A stretch of DNA of 64,000 nt from Cylicocyclus nassatus (lineage: Eukaryota; Nematoda; Chromadorea; Rhabditida; Strongylidae). Positions within the stretch are counted from its first letter, which is position 1. The number at the start of each line of letters is the position of its first letter. Below the pieces are notes generated by a model. The model was given only the letters and a program-made list of their open reading frames with translations, made no database searches and had not been told where the DNA came from. A program made the translations under genes and the position numbers. Positions 36,232 through 48,559 of the stretch are shown here, piece after piece. The stretch spans positions 62,716,127-62,780,126 of the forward strand of contig CATQJL010000305.1 in assembly GCA_958299035.1 (NCBI GenBank). The letters run 5' to 3'.

Positions 36232-36799
36232 TATGGTATAAAACAAGAATAAATTCATTTTCATCCCATCCAATAAAACAAGAATAAATTAATTTTTATC
36301 CTATCCATTTTTAAGTGAAATTCGCGAGAGTCCAAATATTCTATTTTAGAATGTAGCGAGAACTCCTGTGAATCCTAAGAACTTCTGACTAATTGTATTG
36401 ATGAGTATATTTCTTGGTATATTAGAAAACCATTGTGGGTACCTAATGACCTGAAAACTCTGTCTGTCATGTTGTAAAGGTTAAACTTAACTTTATGATT
36501 ATAAGTTTCAATTGAAGGATCAAGGAAATATGCTATCTTATCATTTGTATTTGTGCGCTCTATCTTAAGAGAAAAGTGGTATATCTCCAGGGTGACATCA
36601 AACTCATCGGCTGAGTTAGAGACATGAAGTATGTCATCTATGTATCTGTAAATGTTATTGTACATGTATTTACCCTGATTCTTTATAGTTGTGGCTTGGT
36701 CTTTTCATGACGTCATATTCCATGTATGCTAATGTAAGGTCTGCAATTTGGTGACTACACGAAACCTCCCTGGGGTATGCTCTTATTTGTTGACCAGCG

Positions 36800-36940
36800 C
36801 GTCATCTCCGCTTCGCGGAGGTTCGCATTGGCTCTCTTATCCGTATGCCTTTCTCATGATCGCATACTAATGGCTTCAAAACTCACCAAACGATGCTGAA
36901 CATCGTAAATGAATCGTAAACAACTGTTCATTCTTGAAGC
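36800..36940. repeat. Dispersed repeat D2 fragment
   Basis: CGTAAATGAATCGTAAACAA, preceded by ACTCACC, matches ATGAATTGTAAACAGCCATTC near 51310. The CTTCGCGGAGGTTCGCATTG part matches the CTTCGAAGAGATTCGCACTG part near 49865. Fragments of one repeat therefore occur at 36.8, 49.9 and 51.3 kb. Confidence 0.4.
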
Positions 36941-37139
36941 ATCTTCACGCAAAATCGGGTTTTGATTTCAATTTTGAGTAAAAAAAACTTTTTCGCAAAG
37001 GAACCAATGCGAATTTGAATAACTGGAGGATAGTAGTCACTTTGAGCTACATCTCCGTGCAAAACTCTTTTCATTTCAAAATAAAACCTCGCCTAATCGA
37101 GTGTCTGCGCGACACCACTTTTTGGCGCTTTCGCAGAAA

Positions 37140-37440
37140 AACAAACTTTTGAGCACATTTTGGGGTAGAATCAATAAGGCGCAGATTTATTTGTCAGGCA
37201 ATTCATGATTTTGCAAAAAGTTGAATTAGCGACCTAGTTTTGCGTGCAGCCGCGCGGACCCGTTTGACGCGCCAAATTTGAACGACCCGTCTATTGAACC
37301 GGCTCGTCCTTGTGCATGGTGGACCTGAATGCTGGTGCTGTAAATCGTGCAAAATTGTAGCTCGGTAACTTGTCTGCAGCTCCTTCTATGAATTTCGTGA
37401 CAGACAGACAAACACACACACGCACAAAAAGACAGCAGTG
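37140..37440 (+). repeat. Similar tailed repeat next to the hAT-like MITE
   Basis: It ends with GACAGACAGACAAACACACA-type tandem repeats like 17100-17430 and is inserted in the Penelope-like remnant. Homology to the 17-kb copy is only clear in the tail. Confidence 0.3.
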
Positions 37441-37448
37441 GCGGTGTA

Positions 37449-37818
37449 CAGTGGCGTAACCAGGATTTTCGCTTGGGGGCGCGACAAAATGTTTTTTCTG
37501 ATGAAGGTGCGCGGCGTCAGTCAAACACCCAAAAAATTTTTGGTATGCTTCCCAAAATTTTCGCGGGCCCATAACAACAAAATTTTAGATAAAGGGGGCG
37601 TGGCGTCAGCCACGCCCCCGAAAAAATTTTCTTATAAGGCTAAATTAATTTTCTAAAAAATTTTAAAAATTATTTTAATTCTTTACAATTATAAATAAGT
37701 TACTTGCACATTTTTATAACTCATGTAAGTAACTTTCAAAAATTTCGCGACCCATTCTCGGGGGGGGGGGGGGGGGAAGCGCGCCTCTCCTCCCCCCGCC
37801 CCCCTCGATACGCCACTG
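37449..37818. mobile_element. hAT-like MITE inside the Penelope-like remnant
   Basis: The ends are CAGTGGCGTAACCAGG and, inverted, CTCGATACGCCACTG. Flanking 8-mers GCGGTGTA and GCGCTATA match at 6 of 8 positions, consistent with an aged hAT duplication. The 370 bp include an 18-bp poly-G tract and a GC-rich palindrome (GGGGGCGTGGC with GCCACGCCCCC). Confidence 0.65.
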
Positions 37819-38675
37819 GCGCTATAATATAATATGAGTCATGATATTGTACCACCAAAATACAGGAGGCTGGATTCCAATAAGGAGTCCACCATATAGA
37901 AATATCTTCCGCTTGATAAAATTTACCCCGTGTTGCACTAGTACTAGCATACGTTACCTTGTTATCACAAATTTTGGTATATTTATAACCTCGCATACAT
38001 AGACTTATGAATCTTCTTAGATTGGATCTAACCACTTGTTGAGGTAAGCTTGTGAATAAGGCAGAGAAATCCGCTGAATATAAGTTTAAGTTACCCTTTG
38101 CTGCACATATTCTTACAGCATGGTTGCTGTTTTCGTAGAGCATAGGTTTTTGACTTTTGTTCTCTTCCAAATAACGTTGCAGTATTTGTGAAGTGTTTTT
38201 GAGATGCGTTTAGTATTAATAGTATTGTATTGGTAAGTGGCTTAGGTATACTTTTTCTAGCCTTTGTCATGAATCTGAATTTTATGGGACTCCTGCGCAT
38301 TTTAGGGATGACATTGAACTCGGAATTAAATCTGATATTCATTTCACTGAGGACCCTTTTTTGTTTTGTACGAATTTCCTTTTCTTGAAGTGATGCAAGT
38401 ACTTCTCTCTCTGCTAGACTTTCCATTTCCTTTTTTAATTCTCAGGTGCAATTTCTTTCAAATGAAAGCAAAGTTAGAGTTTGCTTTGTCTATGGGTACA
38501 ATAACAAAATGCTGCTGTGCCTTTTTAAGAGCCTCTTTATCATAATCATCGCTTTTTGGTTGTTCTTCATTACACAAAGTGTATAATTTTGGTTTTACTT
38601 TGTCGTTATACTGTCTTCTTAGACCATTTACTAACTGCGTGATCAAATTAATTGCTTCGAGTTTGCGAACGCATA

Positions 38676-39250
38676 CAGGGTGTCCCAAAAATAAACACTG
38701 TTTGATCGTTGATAACTCCGTTGCTTTCAAGTCTTTCGCCGAGCTTGAGGAACGTTTTATAGAACGAGGTTCAACTTAGATTTGTAATATGGAGTGAATC
38801 ACCGATCGCTGTTCGTTACTGTAGGATTATGGTATGAACTTTTAGTAAGTGGATATCTAATGTGAGATGTGCCACGTAACAAAATTTTTTTCAAAGAGTC
38901 TAAAAAATCGTGTACTAAGGTTTTCGCACGGTTTAGCTGGGATAACCTTGGAAAGAAGCATCACAGTAAAGTGGAAATTTCATATCAAACTCAGCGGCTT
39001 CTATTACCATGATATAAGAGTTTTCGGCTTGTTTGGTTTTGTTCCGAAGAAGAATATGACCTCCAACGGCCTAAATCCTTGTCGAAGTTCCTACCGTAAT
39101 CCTACAGTAGTGGAGAGTGATCGACGATTCGCTCTATACTGTAGATCTAAGTTGAATCTCGGTTTATAGAATGGTGCCTCGTGCTCGGCGGAAGGAAAGC
39201 AAGGGAGTTATTAACAATCAAACAGTGTTCACATTTTTTGGAACACCCCG
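38676..39250. mobile_element. Tc1/mariner-like foldback element with CAGGGTGTCCCAAAAA ends
   Basis: The left end CAGGGTGTCCCAAAAATAAA and the inverted right end (TTTTTTGGAACACCCCG) are flanked by TA on both sides. Inverted similarity continues inward (AACACTGTTTGAT with ATCAAACAGTGTT; AGTTAACCTCG-type blocks), so it is a 575-bp foldback. It interrupts the 5' part of the Penelope-like RT remnant. Confidence 0.75.
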
Positions 39251-39532
39251 TATATTCGTTAACTCATTGACTAACTTATCTAATGGTAGTTCACGACACG
39301 GGACGGGTCATTTTCAACTCACTTTCGTCGCGCTCTTACTGTGCTACCAATACACTTTCTTTATTTCTTTTCCATTCTATCATCCAAAATTTCGGCTAAA
39401 GAAATTAACCGCAGATTCCCTAGTGCTATCACCTAACCACCTCTCAAACGCCCAAGTCCATTGCTTCTGGGGGAGTGTCGCGGCTCCGCGATGCTAGCGC
39501 TCCTAGAAGTAGGAGGCCAGCAGCAGTGGTGC

Positions 39533-39694
39533 TGCCGCGCGGGTAGATGAACGAAAGCCGCCAGTTTGAGACGTCTTTCGCGGCCATTTGGTCCTTTTGC
39601 AGCGTTGTTGCATGTCGTTCCAAGACCAGCAGTCCGCGGAGGTGGCCCAAACTGGCGGCTTTCGTTCCCCTACCCCTGCCGCGCTATTCGGCGA
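39533..39694. repeat. GC-rich foldback MITE-like repeat
   Basis: GAACGAAAGCCGCCAGTTT at the left is exactly inverted at the right (AAACTGGCGGCTTTCGTTC), extending outward imperfectly to GCGGGTAG/CTACCCCTGC. It has no clear target duplication. Confidence 0.65.
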
Positions 39695-42600
39695 TGATTA
39701 CGTTACTTTCTCCCGCTTGCCGCAATCGCGTCCGGACCTCTCCTTGCCTTGGCGCGTTGCTAGTTAAAAGGCTATATACAGAGCTACGGCGCCTCATTGC
39801 AGCGTCTGTTCGCCTGACTTTTCGATCGATATTCTTTTCTCTTGTTTTCTATTATGCTCGTGCCTGACAATTTAGCTCCCACCTTTAATATCTCTTTCGC
39901 TTAGCAGTCCAGCGGTTCAGAATTCATACTAGTTGGAATTCAAGATAGATGAATTGTTTTGGACAAGCCACTTTTGGAGCTCTTGGGATTTAGAATATTA
40001 AGATCTTGTAAACTTTGGGAGCGGAAGGGTGTCGCGCCTGGTATCCGGCGACGCGTGGCGGATCTGTATAGGTGAAGCTTCAAGAGCATTATTTTATGTT
40101 TAGATGTTATGAAAAGTCCCCCATCGGTAGCACGAGATGAGGCACTCTGTCCCGTGTTAAGGTTTTTCCTGCATAAGTTTTAGTTTAGTATTTTGACTAT
40201 GCTTTGTTTTTTTTGTGTAATCAAGATACACTATTAGTAATTTAACGTTGTGCTTTACGCGCTAGGCTAAAGTGGTAGGCTAGGTTGCGTCGTATGTAAT
40301 AAGCAGGTGAGCGCACAGGACTCGGGTACATCTAGGTTCTTAGGGCCCACCGAGCCGCTACAGTATACTTAAAAATTGAAAAATTTACCATTTTTCTGTG
40401 CCAAACGGGATACTGATTTCGGAGACGCCATATTCGGACAATTTCCCACAAACTATTCTTTTTGATTCTTGTTGTTATATTTGGGCTCAGCACTGATTAC
40501 TCCATCCGATAATATATTCAGAATCTGAAAAAGTCAATTTATCGTGTGCCGCAGGGCACAATACGCGTGTTTGCATTGGAAGACCGCATTGTCACAACTG
40601 CCTTCATAATTATAACACAAAAATCTTGTTTACACAGTTGTCATCAGTGTCCCTTAGGCTATCCGCCAATGAGTTTGAAAGTATGCACAAGTCCCGCATT
40701 ACTGCCGAACAAATCGAAAGGCAATGCAAGAGATGACGTTCCGTGATTACTGACTCAATGCATATCACGAGAGGTAGGTAGGTGATCCAACTGCTTTTCA
40801 AACAAGTTATTTTTACACAAAGGAACCGATAGCCTTAGCCTTCGAAGTAAAACTTTTGTGAAATAAAATGGGTCTGGCCTAAGGAACATCAAGACGCGGA
40901 TGCGAATAAAAGGGCTCCGAGTTGCAGACTTTTTCCAAGCTTTTTTCGTTGCTGGCGGGCCTGCGTCTGTATAAAACAGTCGCCATATCGGTTGTCTTTT
41001 CTATTCGAAGCGAAAAGGAAGTGCTTCATAACCCAGATAGTTTTCGTACTGGTGAGGTTCAACCATGAAGGGAACGGAAGAAGCTGATCAAAAGCGAAGA
41101 AATAGTAGTGTTAATCCGTTCTTAACGTATCTGGCAAAAGCACACTCAAAGTCGGTACCAAGTTCCCTTACGCTCAACTTGTTTTGTCTCAAACCAGATG
41201 CTTGGTATGTAGTCACGGGTGATGTGGGTATCTAAGGTTCCCAAGCCTCCATATCCTGAGTCAGTTATAAGCAGCTCTTACCATCTATCTTTCGTCCAGC
41301 CTTTCCACCTGCACGAACGGGCCATATCGGCTGCAGCTTGACGTAGTAGCCATTCTCAAACGCGGGACACGGGCATGCGACTAATGACTTGCAGCCACGC
41401 ACCCGAAGATTGATATTTTGAAGCGGTAAACGTTTAACTGTATTGTGAGACTGTTGCATCGTCGTCATAACCGTGTTTTGAAAGATTCAAATTTTGAAGA
41501 TTTTTTATTGGTTGGAGCTTTGCGTAATTTACATCGCCAAAATAGTGACTTTTGGAGAAGTTATTTTGAAAATAGCGAAAAGCTTTTTGAAAATGTCAAA
41601 AAATCACATAGTTGCACTTTGTTTACGCTATCTATCGCTATCTGAAAAGTTGTAATAGGCTGTGGCATAGACGCTATCGCGTGGGTATTTGAAACTTTGG
41701 ATTCGGATTGACCATTGACCATTAATTGCGGAGTTTGGTGATCTTATGACAGCGCGTTGATTTATTGAATTACAATGAAACATTGGCATTTGAAGGAAAG
41801 TGATATGCTGTCAATCACATTGTAGCCGAGAATCCTCGCTTTGTTGGATGTGGCACTTGCTGAAAGAAAAAGAGAGCACCTCCGGAACGACCTAATATGC
41901 GGACTTATATTGCCGTTCTGCGAAGATGTTTTTCTATTTTGTTGCTTGTTTTTTATTTTGTAGTCTGGATCGTAATGACTGCTGTTTCACTCTCAATTGC
42001 TCGTAAAGGTTTCCTCTTTTTCAGATTCAAAATCAAAATTATGAAACTATTGTTGCGTGATAGCAAGAGATATTTTGGAAACAGTTGTCATGCGTATCAC
42101 TGTTCTAAGCAGAAACGTGAAATAAAATTATTTGCAAGGCAAAGAGATGTTTCCTCTTTGTACTTGCAAAAAAAACTCTTTTGAGTTTCTCCACATCTAA
42201 GCAATGATGAAATGGGGAAGTAAAATCAAAGTTCCGCATTGATTTCAAAGCCTAACATGGATTATCAAAAATAGAACCCGCAGCAACTTGCGTGTAAACT
42301 TCAATGTACTCACCACTGCCTGCAGTAGCGGTTTTCGAGTGGAAAATCTTGTGATTTACTCCTTTTATAATTAACGAGAATAACTTACCAAAAAAAGGAC
42401 CATCGCTATTTCGGCGAGTATACTTTTGGTACGTATCGTTTAGGCATGTATGAACTTGAAAAGAAACCTAGACATATCGATAGCTATTCAATGTACAGTT
42501 GCCGATATCAGCGGCTGGCGATCGCTGGATCGGCGACAAAAATTTGCACATGTTTGATGCATATCAATCGAAGGAATGCTATACTCTTCGAGGAGTCCTT

Positions 42601-43325
42601 ATCTTCCCGCGCAACAACTATGCAACACCTAATCAGTGGCATGGATTTGTGATCAGTTTGGTGTTCACAATAGAAAGCGTTTGTCAGGGACAGCCTTTTT
42701 TCCTTCTCTCTTCCGGGAAGTTTCTGAGTAATTATAATGAGGTCGTATAATCAAGTAATCTTCTGGTGCGCGCAGAAGGAACACATTAGATAGTATGACG
42801 CGAGACTGCAAACAGAAATGACACACTGGTGCCTCCTTTGTCGGAAACAGAGGTAAGGAGTACGCGGTAGAAAGGGAACACACAAGCTTAATAGGCTCTC
42901 AAATATGCTTCCCTTTCCCAAGGAATTTGTTCTAACAATGTAGTACCGTTGAGTGTCATCCGTTATTGGCTTCTTGTAGGAATTTTTATGTAAAGATCGA
43001 GTTTATGGTAAGTTTCCGCATACTATCACAGAATTTAGAGGTGAAAAGTTTTATAAGATTTTGAGTTTTGGCAAGTTTGGTACATCGCAAGTTGAAACAA
43101 ACCTCTGAGTACATTCATTAACAAACTACGTTCATATAATCTGCGAGATGAGTCACTACACATTTATGCGTGACCCACTTAGTCACTGATGTCAAGTTCA
43201 CAAAAGAGGTAAGGCTGCTCAGTAACTATGTTTAATGAAGAGTACACTAGGTACAACATATACAAAACACTCACTGTTACAGTATTATGAGCATAGTTGG
43301 TTTTATGTATACAGAAGAAAGCCTC
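39695..43325. other. No gene seen between retroelement region and SDR gene
   Basis: Only short frames are present. A lone mariner-type end (ACGACCTAATAT, about 41890) has no identifiable partner. Confidence 0.4.
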
Positions 43326-44531
43326 TTAGTAGGGGATGGGTCTCCCTTTTCGGTCCCAAAATTTTCCGGAATGTTCAGAGGTAACCATAGCGTTTACTGT
43401 ATTCAGAAGCTCTGGAGCCGTTTCGGACGGATCTTTCATACCCTGTAAGTTCGGTCAGTAGGGTGCTCTCTATATAATGAAAGAAATCGCTTGGTTAACA
43501 GTAAAAGTAAATGGAAAGCTCACTTTTGGTCCACCCATATCTGTTCGATTCCATCCAGGACACATCGACACAACAAGCATAGATGGATATTCCAGAGAAA
43601 GTACACGGGTGAGTTGATTTACTGCGGCCTAAGCAAAAGCAAAATAAAACAAGCGCAGAATAGCTTATTCATTCTACCTTGCTGCACATGTATGCATAAT
43701 TACCGTGGACCTCCTCTGTGCCCGTGCATAGTTCGATAGATCCTTTTCTACCAGATATATTAATTATAGTTGCGGGTTTTTGTTGTGACATTGAAACCCG
43801 CAGTAATGGAAGACACTCCTAAAACAAAACCCTTCGTTGACAAATGAATGTTTGTTTTCCATACTTGAATCATCATCGCATAAGACACAATGTTGATGTC
43901 AAAATGTCGTAGCCAGGCTCCTCGGTCGCCATCTGGGATTCCTCCTTTGTGATCCTATAAGGTTATGGTTTCTTGCTATAATTTTTGCAAACATCTTAAT
44001 ACTCCAATTTTTCCCGCTGTGTTTTCAGTTAAACCAGACTTCCTGACATGAAAATCAGAGGTGGACATGAAAGAATAGAAATAATTGATCTTTTACCTTC
44101 TCAAGTATAGCTGCATTGTTTATTAGCACATTGATGTGTCCACTTTCTTTAGCAACAGCCTCTAACGCGTTTTTTATGCTCCAGTCTAAGAATTTTCATG
44201 TCAAGCACTTACAATAAACTTGAGAAATTGTCCTCAAAAAAAGAAAACCGCATTAGGGTGGGGTAGCATAAGGCACAGACAAACCTTTGGAAACATCCAG
44301 TTCCACAACACGAAGCTTCTTTTTAGGATCTTGCAAGTTGCGGAGTTTCTGACAAAGAATTATTAAAAAAGGAGAATTGATTTGAGATCAGCTTACCTCA
44401 GCTTTCTCCCTATCACGGCAGCCAGCGTACACTCTACATACATCAGACATAGTTAACAAGGATCGAGTCATTTCCAATCCGATCCCACGATTTGCGCCCG
44501 TTATCAGAAATACTCCTTGGATTCGGCCCAT
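43326..44531 (-). CDS. Short-chain dehydrogenase/reductase (SDR), C-factor/carbonyl-reductase-like, 7 exons, 246 aa
   Basis: This is a complete NAD(P)-dependent classical SDR on the minus strand. Exons in coding order are 44531-44397, 44348-44285, 44185-44097, 43954-43865, 43818-43678, 43628-43524 and 43442-43326 (stop TAA). Phases agree at all six GT-AG junctions. Residues 11-18 TGANRGIG are the Rossmann cofactor motif, residues 89-92 NNAA the structural motif, and Y169-K173 (YMCSK) the catalytic YxxxK. Residues 197-199 PGW and 202-206 TDMGG match the C-factor-like SDR subgroup, which is expanded in nematodes, and the C-terminus RPIPY also fits. The usual NISS catalytic-serine strand reads NISGRKGS, so the second Ser is Gly and the serine assignment is uncertain. 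An upstream in-frame ATG at 44600 exists, but 44531 gives the normal family N-terminus. The length is typical. The substrate cannot be told from sequence; a cytosolic location is likely because no signal peptide is seen. Confidence 0.88.
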
Positions 44532-46618
44532 CTTTGTAAAAATAAGAAGTCGAAGAAGATCTGCCTCACAGCTTTTTGCTACGGCTACACACAGAAGCAC
44601 CTTAAGAAGAACAACAATTTAGATCACAGAGTGCGCTACAGAATGGAATGAAATCTGCCACATAGTTCAGCCTTCTGACAACGTAAACGATTGAGAAACA
44701 TTCGATTTTTGCAACAAGAAAAATCTTTGGTACACGATCCAACAAATCTGCGCACTTTTACGAAACCTGTGTAGCCGTCTGGCACAAACTAGCTTATGTT
44801 CTTTAAGATGCATGCTTAGTCTAATTGTTCTCTCTAGTTTCGAAACGCTGGTCCAGTGGCTTATCAATATCTTGTTACGTACATATAAGTGACTTCTAAT
44901 TCTGTTTGATTGATAAGCAACGTCAGGCGAAAAATGAAGAGGGGTAGAAATTTGTAAAGCTGGGGATCTAAAGCTTCTTTAGGTGGAACATAGCTCTCCT
45001 CCCAGAAATGACTGAAACGGTTAACAGATAAGCTATCAAACATACATTCCTTTTTGAAATCGTAAACGAAATCTATGAAGAAGTGGACAAAGCAATAGAG
45101 GAAGGATTTTCCTTCCAAAAAAAACTAAGCACATTCAGTCAGCAAGCAGCGCATTCGAAAAATAAGGTTTCCTTCTCCAAAACCAATAGGCTTCTTTGCA
45201 AAAAGATCTCAGCATGCGTAGCCCAACAATATGTTTATATCTATAGGCCAGCTTATGGGCGGATTCACAATCGAAAATTAAAAAAGGGAACTTTGGATAA
45301 AACTGAATGGCGACTGCTCTTAAAGGGCAGACATCTTTTCGAACGGGAGAAGGAATAGCAGAGGGAAAGATAGAATAATCTATTAGTCATTCCTATTCAT
45401 TTAAATGTTAACAGCGATGCAAAGAAAACTATACGAACAATCGATAAATACCGTCCAATTTGAAACAATTCTAACTCATAAAATGTTACATCAAAATACA
45501 AAGTCAAGGCCTAGATATAAGCGAAATGGTCGCCTCATAAGTTTCTCATTGTGCTGTCCAATCATAACAATATAAAAATGTTTGTCTCGAAATTTGTGAC
45601 TGTGTTGTTCAATTTGCTAGTAGCACTATTGAGCACTCCGCAAGTCTCCATAAAAAAGCGGAATGGCAGAAGAACTACCCTAAAAGAAAGTAGATAACAA
45701 AGAAACACTCAAGTGAGCAATGGCAGTTTGCATGTATCTTTGAGAGTTGCCACACACGAAATTGCCTGAGCTTATCAAGGTAAGATAAGGTTCTCCCTGG
45801 CAGTGTTTACTCATCTTTTATTAAAGCTATAGTGTGAATGTTCAAGCGTTGAATACGTTTGCAAGCCTGAGAAAGTCAAAAAAATGCTGGTTTGCCAGGA
45901 ATGTAATAAAATGTGATGTGAAGTGCTGTTTTTTCTTTTAAGCAAACTTTCTTTGTTAGCATTTCTCGTCTTCCATTTGTCAAAAATTGCTTTCTTTTTA
46001 TCAATTTGCATATAACTTCTATTTTCGTTGCTCGTCTACAAACCAAACGGATTATATTTTCGTAGCATGTATGATGTATTCACTGCTCAAAAGTGCATCA
46101 ACATTCGATCAAAACACTTTTCTGAAGGAGGAGAATCATTTTTAGAAAGCCACACCATACTCTACATGTATGAGTAGTATATGTTTGTCATACACTCCGC
46201 TGTACGATCAAGTCAGCTGAAACTTCGCACACATATGTTTTTGACCTTCACGAAGTGGGTTGCTTTCTTAAGCTATTCCCTTAGTCCTTAAGTCCATTTT
46301 TGGCACCTTAAAACAAAAGTCCTTATCCAAGATCAACAATTCATTTCCACGGTTTCATGTAAGCAATGACTGTAACTCCTTCGATTTTCTCTATAAAAAG
46401 GATGCGGCAGCACGAAGAGAATATCGCAGTAGCCCATCCCATCAGAGGAGGGCTCGCAGTCACTAGCAAAATTATAAGAGGAAAAAGTTGGCGGCGAGAT
46501 CCACAGAAGGCAAAATTTTGAAGGAAAAGCTGAATGAAGGAAACAGGAGAGGGGTATGCAGCATATAATTAGCAATACAGTAGAACCGGGAAGACTGGAG
46601 ATGCCAACTAACTGTGAT
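44532..46618. other. Upstream flank of the SDR gene, nothing else seen
   Basis: The promoter must lie here, as the gene is on the minus strand, but no TATA or initiator element stands out. No other exon or element was found. Confidence 0.35.
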
Positions 46619-46620
46619 TA

Positions 46621-47290
46621 TTAGGTCATTCTGAAAATAATTTTGCGTTTCAAACATGTACCACATTCCGACCAAAGATTCGTGAAAGCAATGGAAGCAT
46701 TTGATGCAGTCTCTCATGCTTTTTCAGATACTTGCATTTATATTGCATTTTATGCAACGAGCTCTCAAAAAAGGTAACGTTTGGATAGGGCAAGGATAAC
46801 CCTACAGGATAAAAACCATTATTCTTTTCGGACATTCGTGACTTGATACTTCGATTCGTAAACGCTCTTTTACTCTGTAAGATCAGGGTTGAATCTGTTC
46901 ACTTTTGGAATTTTTTTTAAACACTCTACTTATTCAGATTTACTGATGTAGTTCTTCTTGATGCGGTGTCTGGGATAGGCTTGCTGAAATTTGATAATTT
47001 TTATTGCGAGTTATGGAAAGGTGAAAAATTGTTTTCTTTCCAGGACGTTTGTGCTCTCCATCGTTAATGAGACTTCTTCAAAAGGTCAATATAGATTAAA
47101 CAGGCAGTTTTTGACCACGGCGAAAACCATGGGTTGTGTTTTGTGGCCAATTTACGAGAATTATTGGTTGAGACACAATAAATGTAACCATTCAAGAGCA
47201 TAAAAACCGTATTGAATGCGCCAACATCGTTTGTAAATATTTTTTCGCTCATTGAGAAGTGTGAAAAACGAAACCTTTGGGATGACCCAA
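46621..47290. mobile_element. Candidate mariner-like element with possible transposase C-terminus
   Basis: The left TTAGGTCATTCTGAAA and the inverted right TTGGGTCATCCCAAAG are similar termini, with TA at 46619-46620 and 47291-47292. On the minus strand, just inside the left end, the codons FETQNYFQN resemble the usual C-terminus of mariner transposases (…NG/QGNYF). No DDD catalytic core could be read, so the element is at best a fossil. Confidence 0.45.
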
Positions 47291-48559
47291 TATTCAAAGA
47301 AAACTTTGACTTCATAATTTGCAAATATGAACTTCCTATTTGTGACTTCACATTAGATGACAAAAACATCATCCTACCAGTTAATCATTGAGATCATTAA
47401 GAAACCTGCGAAACTTGATGTCTTATGGTTACGGCCCCATTCTACTACCGATTTTATGAAAATATCAACAGTTTATTTCTGCCGTTGCAGAAGTTTTCGC
47501 TTTTGATGCCCAAGTTGTGGGGTCGAAAGTAATGGGAATCCTGCTTCTTTTTCTTGTCAACGACAACTAGGGCGAATGAAGTAGATTATTTACGTAATCC
47601 ACAACCTTTTTACTGCAGAATCATCACGTATGTTATATTCAGTAACTGTTAGCTTTTAGGTAATAAACCTTACTGTTCACTGACAACATAGCCGCCAGGT
47701 CACATTCACCTGCTTGATAATCTCTCGCGGCGCTTACTTTCATGCAGGCAATCTTCATGCTGTGTGATACTGTTGTTCACCAAAAGTGAGCGTTTAGGTT
47801 ACTCAAGCCCACAACAGTTGCATAAGGTCCCAAATGCTCAGTTCTGGTGTTGGTTATTACTGCTACTGTCAGGCTGTTCCGCATTACCGCTGTTGATAGT
47901 CAGCGGCTGATCCGCTGCTATCTATTGAATAGTTCACAATGTAGTTGTACGCTACTATCTATGAAATGATTTACGAAGTAATGGTACAGCATGGTCCATC
48001 CAAGGCCAGTGCATATGTCTGCTGTATTAGTGGCATTGCCTATCATTCTTGCAGTAAGCTGCTCCTGCTCTCGACAAATCCTTGCTACGCCCAAACGATC
48101 AAGCAGACAGACTTCTGTTACATGCTAAATTTTGCAATAGTTTAAAAGTTGCTGGAAGATCAAAGTAAGTGCATATGAGCTCAGAGCTTTTTATACAAAA
48201 AGTACCTTTATACAAGCTTAAGCTGCTGGTATGACCCAATCTCCCGCGCCGCTTCCTTGACCACAAGAGTGTGCAAGCAGTCGTCGCGAAAGGAATCGGA
48301 TTATTACTTTCGCTTAAAGATTTCTTCATTGACTTACATGTTGTTTTTAACATTGAGAGTATGTTTTGAGTGAGAGTGATTTTAAAACCCATCGGTTGTC
48401 TGCATTTTAAACTGCCGCATTCACTGCACCTACCGCAGGAATGCAGCGGCAAATTGAAGTGCGGCTGTGATTTCGATGAATTGCTGCTGCAAGTTTGGTC
48501 TTATCTGATTATATGCAGTATACATTCAAATCCGGTAACTTCAACATGTCGCGCTGTTA

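Larger units (their letters stand above)
36350..38673 (-). pseudogene. Penelope-like reverse transcriptase remnant, split by insertions
   Basis: On the minus strand the fragments occur in RT order: KKAQQHFVIVPIDKANSNF near 38.5 kb; RRSPIKFRFMTKARKS near 38.3 kb; SADFSALFTSLPQQVVRSN near 38.1 kb. Then, beyond an insertion, GIPQGG and LTLAYMEYDVM-like codons lie near 36.75 kb, followed by YRYIDDIL at 36650-36627 (catalytic YIDD). The KF-RF (pre-palm) and IPxG plus YxDD layout is that of Penelope-like elements; a Nematis-type clade is possible. The RT is interrupted between about 36795 and 37826 by foreign DNA that includes the MITE at 37449-37818. Frameshifts and stops are frequent. Its upstream part is cut by the mariner-like element at 38676-39250, and weak RT-type N-terminal sequence may continue past 39252. 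No GIY-YIG endonuclease was recognised. Confidence 0.65.

Noticed and set aside
41880..41897. Mariner-type right end ACGACCTAATAT
   Set aside because: No matching left end upstream; a short chance match or an unrecognisable remnant.
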